Positions 6,804 through 12,610 of a stretch of 17,180 nucleotides of DNA are shown here, piece by piece. The position numbers and the translations under genes are program-made. This DNA comes from DATAXV01 sp036272915. GTDB lineage: Bacteria > Chloroflexota > Dormibacteria > Dormibacterales > Dormibacteraceae. Position 1 is the first letter of the stretch, and each line of letters starts with the position of its first letter. The DNA lies in assembly GCA_036272915.1 (NCBI GenBank), contig DATAXV010000003.1:1-17180 (forward strand), in the 5' to 3' direction. Under the pieces are notes generated by a model, which worked only from the letters and a program-made list of their open reading frames with translations, was not told where the DNA came from and did not search any database.

Positions 6804-7958
6804 TCAGGTCGCCACCCGGAAGATCAGACCAAGCGCGTACGTGGCGCCGCCGACGAGCACGCCCGCCGCTGTCATCTCCAGTCCTGCCCCCCACCAGCTC
6901 CTCAGGGTGACCAGCGACTTGGCGGCGCCGACGAGGAAGTGCGCGATCAGGGAGACCGCGCCGGCCCAGATCAGCGCCACGTAGCCGTGGACGAAGAAGA
7001 AGGGCAGCACCGGGACCATCGCTCCCAGCCCGGTGCTGAGGAGGCCCGCCAGCCCTGCCGTCCAGGCGTTGCCGCCGGCGTCGGGGCCGCCGAGGTTCTC
7101 CTCCGCCGCCAGCTGCTCGAGGAACACGTCGGGGTTGGCCGACAGTCGCTCGACCAGCTGATCCGCCTCCTCCTCACTCAGCCCCTTCAGCTGATAGAAG
7201 AGCGACAGTTCCTCCTTCTCCTCGGCGGGGTGGCTCTCTATCTCCCGCCGCTCCTGCTCGCGGTTGGCCAGGGCCATCTCCCGCTGCGATCGAGCGGCCA
7301 GCCAGGCGCCGACACCCATCGAGAGGGCGGACGCGGTGGCGCCGGCCAGGCCCGCGGTGAGGACAAGGTTGGAGCCGGCGGTGGCGCCGGAGACGCCGGT
7401 GACCATTCCGAAGACGGCGGCGAGTCCGTCGTTGGCGCCGTAGATCGCGTCGGACACCCAGCCCTGCCCACCGCGATGCCACCGCTCCCGACCCAGGATC
7501 CGGCGCAGGCGCTGCTCCGGTCCGTTCGGGTCGGGCGGCGGCCCTCCCGGATGCGCGGAGAGGTTCTCCACCGTCCTCGAGTGCGAGCGCTCGTCGTTCC
7601 GGATCGAGGCCAGCACGCGGTCGGTCTCCTGGTCTCCGGTCGGCGTGCCGTAGGTGCCCTCGACCTCGTCGTCCTCGGCCGCCTCCCGCGCGCGGAGCAA
7701 CCGGTCGATCGGGGCTAGCCGCGCCTGCAGCTGGAGCCAGGGCGAGATCCTGACCGAGGCTGGGTCGGGGATCGGCTCACCCAGCTCCCGCAGCCGCTGC
7801 TCCAGCCGCTCGCGATGAGTGGCCTCGGCGTCGGCGATGTCGCGAATGATCCGTGCTCGGTCGGGATCCGGCTCGCGCCCGGCGATCACCTCGTAGACGT
7901 ATCGGGCCTCGATCTCTCCCCTCCAGGCCCGGAGCAGCCGCTTGACCACGTCCGACAC
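6804..7958 (-). CDS. mbfA: MbfA-like protein: ferritin-like domain fused to VIT1/CCC1 Fe/Mn transporter
   Basis: This 384-residue membrane protein probably exports iron or manganese. The N-terminal part (about 1-140) is a rubrerythrin-like di-metal domain, with E15xxA, E45xxH48 and E123xxH126 as likely ligands. The C-terminal part (about 160-384) is a VIT1/CCC1 transporter: DAIYGANDGLAAVFG starts the first helix, a charged cytoplasmic metal-binding stretch follows (EKEELSLFYQLKGLSEEEAD), and two or three further helices close the domain. Where relatives usually have SMAxGEY this protein has SMGVGAW, losing an acidic residue in the pore-lining region. The GTG start lacks a Shine-Dalgarno but follows TAACGT by 6 bases, pointing to leaderless initiation. 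It diverges from the MFS exporter at 8049. Confidence 0.88.
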   Translation of the reverse strand: MSDVVKRLLRAWRGEIEARYVYEVIAGREPDPDRARIIRDIADAEATHRERLEQRLRELGEPIPDPASVRISPWLQLQARLAPIDRLLRAREAAEDDEVEGTYGTPTGDQETDRVLASIRNDERSHSRTVENLSAHPGGPPPDPNGPEQRLRRILGRERWHRGGQGWVSDAIYGANDGLAAVFGMVTGVSGATAGSNLVLTAGLAGATASALSMGVGAWLAARSQREMALANREQERREIESHPAEEKEELSLFYQLKGLSEEEADQLVERLSANPDVFLEQLAAEENLGGPDAGGNAWTAGLAGLLSTGLGAMVPVLPFFFVHGYVALIWAGAVSLIAHFLVGAAKSLVTLRSWWGAGLEMTAAGVLVGGATYALGLIFRVAT

Positions 7959-7964
7959 GGGCTC

Positions 7965-7970
7965 ACGTTA
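7965..7970 (-). promoter_or_regulatory. Leaderless -10 box of mbfA
   Basis: TAACGT on the minus strand is followed by six bases (GAGCCC) and then the GTG start codon. The TANNNT pattern at this distance would place the transcript start at the initiation codon. No convincing -35 element was found. Confidence 0.5.
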
Positions 7971-8001
7971 GCCCACGGTCGGGGACGGCGAGCATCGATG
8001 A

Positions 8002-8007
8002 TAGGGT
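8002..8007 (+). promoter_or_regulatory. Candidate -10 box of the EntS-like MFS gene
   Basis: TAGGGT fits the TANNNT pattern seen at other starts in the window and lies about 42 bases upstream of the proposed start, leaving room for a short leader with the GGGAGGGAG ribosome-binding site. There is no clear -35 element. Confidence 0.3.
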
Positions 8008-8048
8008 TCGTTCGCACCAAGACAGGGCGTTGAAGGGAGGGAGACACA

Positions 8049-9287
8049 ACGGCCACGACGAGCCGCCTCTGGCGGCATCAGGACTTCCTGAAGCTCTGGG
8101 GCGGTCAGAGCGTCAGCGAGCTCGGGAGCCAGGTGACCCAGCTTGCCCTGCCGTCCGTCGCCATCCTGGTCCTGCACGCGGGAGCGGTCCAGGTCGGGGT
8201 CCTGGAGGCCCTGCTCTTCCTCGCCTTCCCCGCCCTCGGCCTGGTCGCCGGCGTGTGGGCCGACCGTGTCCGCCGCCGGGGGCTACTGATCGTCTGCGAC
8301 ATCCTGCGCATGCTCGCCATCGGCTCGATCCCGGTGGCGGGGGTGCTCGGTCACCTGACCATGACCCAGGTCTACGCGGTTGCCGTCATCAGCGGGATCG
8401 GCACCGTCTTCTTCGAGGTCTCGTACCAGTCCTACCTGCCCTCGCTGATCGAGCGCCAGGACCTCATCGACGGCAACAGCAAGCTGCAGGTCAGCCAGTC
8501 GACCGCCAGCGTGCTCGGCCCGGCCGTCGCCGGCTTCCTCATCCAGGCCGTCTCGGCGGCGACGGCGATGGCGGTCGACGCCGGCTCTTACCTGGTCTCG
8601 GTCCTCTCCCTTTGGTGGATCCGAAAGCCGGAGACCAGCCCCCGGCCGGAGGGACAGCGGACCGGGTTCCTGGTCGAGCTCTGGGAGGGCGTCGAGGTGA
8701 TGTTCGGCAATGCCGACATCCGCAACATCGCCGGCTGCACCGGTACCTCCAACCTCAGCTCCGGCATGAGCGGCGCCGTCTACCTGCTCTTCGCCTATCA
8801 CCAGCTCCACCTCTCGCCCGGCACCGTCGGCGGCATCTCCGCGGTCGGCTCGGTGGGCGCCATCGGGGGCGCCCTGGTGGCGGCCACGCTGGGCAGGCGG
8901 CTGGGCCTCGGCCGGACGCTGGTCGTGGCCATGCTGCTCGGCGCTTTCGGCAGTGTTCTGATCCCGCTCAGCCCTCTGGGCCCGGACCTGATCCTGCTCG
9001 GCGCCGGCTGGCTTCTTCTCTCCTTCTGCGCCACCGCCTACAACGTCAACCAGGTGAGCCTGCGCCAGGCGATCGTGCCGCTCCGGCTCCAGGGAAGGCT
9101 CAACGCCACGGTGCGGACACTGATCTGGGGCACGATCCCGCTCGGCTCAGTGATCGGCGGTATGATCGGAGCCCACATCGGCTACCAGCCGACCCTCTAC
9201 ATCTGCGCGGCGATCAACTTCTGCGCGGTCTTCTGGCTCCTGCTCGGTCCGGCCCGCATCAAGGCCATCCCCGAGCCCGCCGACTGA
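8049..9287 (+). CDS. MFS exporter, EntS/MFS_3-like, apparent ACG start
   Basis: This 412-residue 12-helix membrane exporter resembles the enterobactin-exporter (MFS_3) group. Typical motifs are LWRHQDFLKLWGGQSVSELG at the N-terminus, GVWADRVRRRGLLI (motif A) and YLPSLIERQDLIDGN in the central cytoplasmic part. The conserved N-terminus begins just after a strong GGGAGGGAG site, but the codon there (8049-8051) is ACG, followed by GCC. No ATG, GTG or TTG occurs in frame before the GTG at 8133, which would remove 28 conserved residues, including the cytoplasmic N-tail and part of helix 1. So the gene either starts at ACG, starts late, or carries an ATG-to-ACG change. The 3' end overlaps a decayed minus-strand frame by 29 bases. 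The substrate is unknown, and drugs or siderophore-like compounds are possible. Confidence 0.8.
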   Translation, partial: TATTSRLWRHQDFLKLWGGQSVSELGSQVTQLALPSVAILVLHAGAVQVGVLEALLFLAFPALGLVAGVWADRVRRRGLLIVCDILRMLAIGSIPVAGVLGHLTMTQVYAVAVISGIGTVFFEVSYQSYLPSLIERQDLIDGNSKLQVSQSTASVLGPAVAGFLIQAVSAATAMAVDAGSYLVSVLSLWWIRKPETSPRPEGQRTGFLVELWEGVEVMFGNADIRNIAGCTGTSNLSSGMSGAVYLLFAYHQLHLSPGTVGGISAVGSVGAIGGALVAATLGRRLGLGRTLVVAMLLGAFGSVLIPLSPLGPDLILLGAGWLLLSFCATAYNVNQVSLRQAIVPLRLQGRLNATVRTLIWGTIPLGSVIGGMIGAHIGYQPTLYICAAINFCAVFWLLLGPARIKAIPEPAD

Positions 9288-9620
9288 CCAGAGGCTCTCC
9301 GCCGCTCCCGACGGCCGCTGCCTGCGGCGGCGCCTGATGAATGGTGGAACGCTCGCACCTGTCCGGCGGCGATGCGCGGCCAAGCGCCAGGAGGGCCCTC
9401 TGGCAGGCGGCGAGCACCAGCACGGCCAGGCCGCCGCCGGTGGCGAGGGCGCCGACGCGAGCGATGTCGTACGTCGATCCCCCGCCGCCGCTGATCAGGA
9501 CCAGGGCTGCGGTGACCGCCGCCGCCCACCAGGCGTAGGCGCGGGAACGCAGGACCGAGCCCAGCAGGAGTACGCCGACGGCGCAGCCGGCGGCCAGCTC
9601 GGGCCCGGTCCCCCAATCAG
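9259..9620 (-). pseudogene. C-terminal remnant of an unidentified membrane protein
   Basis: The minus-strand frame open from 9648 to the stop at 9261-9259 reads like the end of a membrane protein. From about 9614 leftward it gives WGTGPELAAGCAVGVLLLGS, a YAWW-AAAVTAALVLI helix and a further GGGLAVLVLAAC helix, then a polar tail. There is no ATG, GTG or TTG in this frame before about 9425, deep inside the last helix, so an intact gene cannot begin here. The N-terminal part appears to have been lost at a junction near 9600-9625, exactly where the MarR remnant on the opposite strand also begins. The parent family is not recognisable. Confidence 0.5.
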
Positions 9621-9857
9621 CTCGACGGACGGGGCGCGGTGCTCGGCGTCACGTCCCAGGGCGCGGCGGCTCTGGAGGAGGACATGCGCGAACGCGATCG
9701 TTGGCTGGCCGCCGCGCTCGGCGAGCTGAATGAGACCGAGCGCGGGCTGCTCCGACTGGCCGGTCCCCTGCTCGACCGCCTGGCCGACCTCCACGCCGTC
9801 CCGGGTCCGCCACGACTGCCGGCCGGTGATCCCGAGACCGGGAACGAGGCGGACTGA
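9606..9857 (+). pseudogene. C-terminal remnant of a MarR-family regulator
   Basis: The frame gives RSPNQLDGRGAVLGVTSQGA, which matches the tip and second strand of a MarR winged-helix wing. A long dimerisation helix follows (EEDMRERDRWLAAALGELNETERGLL) and then AGPLLDRLADL, the usual MarR ending. The first half, including the DNA-recognition helix, is absent. Upstream DNA in this frame is antisense to the membrane-protein remnant and does not resemble MarR. A GTG at 9639 could start a 72-residue peptide, but that would lack DNA binding. I therefore call it a decayed gene. It ends 35 bases before the S9 peptidase start. Confidence 0.6.
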
Positions 9858-9860
9858 TCG

Positions 9861-9874
9861 GCGATCCCGATCGC
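9861..9874. promoter_or_regulatory. Short palindrome in front of the S9 peptidase promoter
   Basis: GCGATC, two bases, then GATCGC form a perfect inverted repeat ending 5 bases before the TAACCT -10 box. It would sit between -35 and -10, where a bound protein would block transcription. It could equally be chance in this GATC-rich stretch. Confidence 0.25.
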
Positions 9875-9879
9875 TGAGC

Positions 9880-9885
9880 TAACCT
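9880..9885 (+). promoter_or_regulatory. Leaderless -10 box of the S9 peptidase gene
   Basis: TAACCT is followed by seven bases and then the ATG at 9893. No Shine-Dalgarno sequence lies between them. This matches the TANNNT arrangement of leaderless genes seen twice more in the window. Confidence 0.55.
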
Positions 9886-9892
9886 CCCCGCG

Positions 9893-11884
9893 ATGAGGCC
9901 ACAGGACATCGGACGCATCGTCACCGTCGCCGCTCCCACGCTGTCACCAGACGGTGCGACGGTGGCCTACCTGGTGACGCGGGTGGATCTGGAGGGCAAC
10001 GCCTACCGATCCGCGATATGGCTCGCCGCGGCAGACCGCTCGACACCTCCGCGCCAGCTGACCTCCGGCGAGCACGGCGACGGCCAGCCGGCGTGGTCTC
10101 CCGACGGAACCCGGATCGCGTTCACGCGCCACGGCGTCGGCGGCGACGCGGCCAAGGACCGGGGTCACTCCCTGCACGTGCTCTACGTCGACGGCAGAGG
10201 CGAGGTGGTCACGCTGGCCAAGCGCAACGAGGCCATCGAGTCACCGGTGTGGTCGCCCGACGGTTCCCTCATCGCCTTCACCTCGCGCGTCCGGGGCCCG
10301 CGCTACGACGTCGAGGACGAGCGCGCCCAGGAGCCGCGGCGGATCGACCGGCTCTTCTCGCGGCTGAACGGCGAGGGATGGACCATCGACCGGCCGGCCC
10401 ACGCCTTCGTGGTGCCCGCCGCCGGCAGCGCCGCTCCCCGCCAGCTGACCGAGGGTCCGGAGGTCGAGGGCCCGCTGGCCTGGTCGCCCGATGGGAGCCG
10501 GCTCGTCTTCGTCTCCGGCCGCCATCCGCACGCGGACCTGGAGCTCAAGTCCGACCTGTGGAGCATCGGCCTCGACCTCGCCAGTGACGACGTTCCCGAG
10601 CCGGTGCAGCTGACCCGGACCGAGGGCGGCTACGCCCACCCGACCTTCGACCGGGAGGGCCGACGGCTCGCGTATCACATGGAGCAGATCGACGTGGGGT
10701 ACCACCACCCGCGTCTCCACGTGCTCGACCTGGAGTCGGGCGTGTCCTCCCTGGTCGCGCCCGATCTCGAGCGCAACATGCTCCCGCACGGCGACGGCCA
10801 CGCGGCGGTGTGGGACGGCGATCACCTGCTCACCGGCGTCGAGGATCGCGGCAACGTCCACATCCTGCGGATCGGTCCTGGCGGCGAGGTCGAGCAGCGG
10901 ATCGGGGGCACCCGCTCCGTCACCGGCTGGTCGTACGTGGTCGGCGTCCTCGCCTTCACCGCCACCGGCGCCGACGAGCCGAGCGAGCTCTTCGTCCTCC
11001 GCGACGGCACCGAGCACAAGCTGACCAGCCACCAGCAGGGATTCCTGGCCGCCTGCCCGCCGCTGACGCCGGAGCGCTTCGAGGTCACCAGGCCGGACGG
11101 GACCGAGCTCGACGGCTGGCTCCTGCGCCCTCCGGGCTTCGATCCTGAGCGCCGCTACCCGGCGCTGGTGACGATCCACGGCGGTCCGCACACGCAGTAC
11201 GGCGAGCGCTGGTTCGACGAGGTCCAGCTCTGGGCCTCAGGCGGGTTCGTCGTCCTCTGGACCAATCCCCGCGGATCCTCCGGCGGCGACGAGCCCTTCG
11301 CCCGCGCCATCCTGTCGCCGAAGTCGAAGCTGGACCCCGGCACCGGCTGGGGCGGGGTCGATTACGAGGACATCATGGCCTTCGTCGACGCCTGCCTGGA
11401 GCGGGCCCCGTACATCGACCCGAAGCGCCTGGGCGTGCTCGGCGGGTCCTACGGGGGTTTCATGACCTCCTGGATCATCGGCCACAACGATCGCTTCGGG
11501 GCCGCGTGCTCCGAGCGCTCTGCCAACAACCTCCTGTCCCTCGAGTGGTCATCCGACGCCGGCGGCTACTTCCAGCAGGAGCTCGGCGTCGACCCGGTCG
11601 AGGACCCCGACGAGTTCCTCCGCATGTCGCCGACCTCGTACATCAAATCGATGTCGACGCCGCTGCTGATCCTGCATTCGGAGAACGACCTCCGCTGCCA
11701 CATCGAGCAGGCCGATTCGCTCTGGGTTCCGCTCCACCGGCGCGGCCACGACGTCGAGTATTACCGCTTCCCGGCCGAGAGCCACGAGCTGTCCCGAAGC
11801 GGAGCGCCCAAGCACCGCGTCCGCCGCGCGGAGCTCATCGTCGACTGGTTCACGCGCAAGCTCAAGAGCAACGGGGAGGCCTAA
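9893..11884 (+). CDS. S9 family (prolyl oligopeptidase / acylaminoacyl-peptidase-like) serine peptidase
   Basis: This 663-residue peptidase cleaves short peptides, probably in the cytoplasm, since no signal peptide is seen. The N-terminal half is a beta-propeller with PD40-type repeats (PAWSPDGTRIAFTRHG, PVWSPDGSLIAFTSRV, LAWSPDGSRLVFVSGR). The C-terminal half (about 400-663) is the alpha/beta-hydrolase catalytic domain. The triad is Ser519 in LGGSYGGFM, Asp599 in HSENDLRC and His631 in ESHELSRSG. VTIHGGPHTQYG supplies the oxyanion region. Length and order fit the S9C group. The ATG at 9893 lies 7 bases after TAACCT, so translation is probably leaderless. It is monocistronic, with 194 bases before the next gene. 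Confidence 0.92.
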   Translation: MRPQDIGRIVTVAAPTLSPDGATVAYLVTRVDLEGNAYRSAIWLAAADRSTPPRQLTSGEHGDGQPAWSPDGTRIAFTRHGVGGDAAKDRGHSLHVLYVDGRGEVVTLAKRNEAIESPVWSPDGSLIAFTSRVRGPRYDVEDERAQEPRRIDRLFSRLNGEGWTIDRPAHAFVVPAAGSAAPRQLTEGPEVEGPLAWSPDGSRLVFVSGRHPHADLELKSDLWSIGLDLASDDVPEPVQLTRTEGGYAHPTFDREGRRLAYHMEQIDVGYHHPRLHVLDLESGVSSLVAPDLERNMLPHGDGHAAVWDGDHLLTGVEDRGNVHILRIGPGGEVEQRIGGTRSVTGWSYVVGVLAFTATGADEPSELFVLRDGTEHKLTSHQQGFLAACPPLTPERFEVTRPDGTELDGWLLRPPGFDPERRYPALVTIHGGPHTQYGERWFDEVQLWASGGFVVLWTNPRGSSGGDEPFARAILSPKSKLDPGTGWGGVDYEDIMAFVDACLERAPYIDPKRLGVLGGSYGGFMTSWIIGHNDRFGAACSERSANNLLSLEWSSDAGGYFQQELGVDPVEDPDEFLRMSPTSYIKSMSTPLLILHSENDLRCHIEQADSLWVPLHRRGHDVEYYRFPAESHELSRSGAPKHRVRRAELIVDWFTRKLKSNGEA

Positions 11885-12065
11885 CCGGCTGTCCGCCTCC
11901 GTTGGGTCGCGGCCGCTGCGTCGAGCGGCTCCATCCGGCGGGCGAGCCCGATGCGCCTGATCACCGGGGGCGAAAGACGACGCGTGGGAAGGATCGGGAC
12001 GAAGCCGGCGCTTATGCGCCATCGACGGCCTGGCAGCCCGGGATCGTCGATCTCCGCGGCGTCGA

Positions 12066-12071
12066 TAGAAT
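12066..12071 (+). promoter_or_regulatory. Leaderless -10 box of the DUF1398 gene
   Basis: TAGAAT is followed by seven bases (CGACCGC) and then the ATG at 12079, with no Shine-Dalgarno sequence between. The remaining intergenic DNA (11885-12065) shows no other feature I can support. Confidence 0.55.
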
Positions 12072-12078
12072 CGACCGC

Positions 12079-12465
12079 ATGTTCACGATCGAGCAGATCA
12101 ACGACCTGCACGATCGTCTCGGCAGCCCGGGGAGGCTCGCTCAGTACCTGCGCGCGCTCCACGCCATCGGCGTCGAGACGAGCGATTCGTTCTTGACCGA
12201 TGGACACTCGGAGTTCTTCGGCAAGGATGGCCACCAGGTCATGTCGGTGCCGGCGCACGAGACTTTCACGATCGCCGACGCGAGCAGTCGAGAAGGGTTG
12301 CTTGAGCACCTGAGACTGGCCACCGAGGGCACGACGAGCTACGTCGAGATGTCGAGGGGACTCGCCGACAGCGGCGTGGAGAAGTGGACGTTCGACATGA
12401 ACGAGATGACGATCGCCTACTACGACAAAGCCGGGAACGAGTTGCTGGTCGAGGAGATACGGTAG
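12079..12465 (+). CDS. DUF1398 family protein (YbcV-like)
   Basis: This 128-residue small acidic soluble protein matches DUF1398. It opens with MFTIEQINDLHDRLG, continues with the family-typical YLRALHAIGVETSDSFLTDG followed by HSEFFGKDGH, and ends with WTFDMNEMTIAYYDKAGNEL. The family includes E. coli YbcV and has no established function. The ATG at 12079 is chosen over longer in-frame openings because the homologous sequence starts there and a TAGAAT box lies at leaderless distance. It stands alone between the S9 peptidase and a strong terminator. Confidence 0.85.
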   Translation: MFTIEQINDLHDRLGSPGRLAQYLRALHAIGVETSDSFLTDGHSEFFGKDGHQVMSVPAHETFTIADASSREGLLEHLRLATEGTTSYVEMSRGLADSGVEKWTFDMNEMTIAYYDKAGNELLVEEIR

Positions 12466-12563
12466 CCACTGGAGCCGTGTGAACGACCGCCATCCTCTGC
12501 GTCACGGACCACCGGCGACGTAGAACCGTCACCGGCGGCGGTGGGCGTCGGTCCGGCGGCGCC

Positions 12564-12597
12564 CTGCCCCTACGGTGTGGATCCACCGTAGGGGCAG
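12564..12597. terminator. Perfect 14-bp hairpin between convergent genes
   Basis: CTGCCCCTACGGTG (12564-12577) and CACCGTAGGGGCAG (12584-12597) are exact reverse complements around a 6-base loop. It sits 98 bases after the DUF1398 stop and 13 bases beyond the end of the convergent GxGYxYP gene, so it is probably a bidirectional terminator. No T-tract follows. Confidence 0.8.
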
Positions 12598-12610
12598 TCC
12601 CCCAGTCAGC

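Noticed and set aside
5700..7718. 672-codon plus-strand open frame
   Set aside because: It runs antisense to the hydrolase, the small membrane protein and mbfA, all of which show family motifs. Its own translation is low-complexity and rich in Arg, Pro and Gly, as antisense frames in GC-rich DNA are.
9314..9328. GCCGC-N5-GCGGC hairpin after the MFS exporter
   Set aside because: Only 5 bp with no extension. It could terminate weakly but is not distinguishable from background.
9639..9857. 72-residue independent protein from GTG 9639
   Set aside because: Its content is the back half of a MarR protein without the DNA-binding helix, so a decayed gene explains it better than a new small gene.
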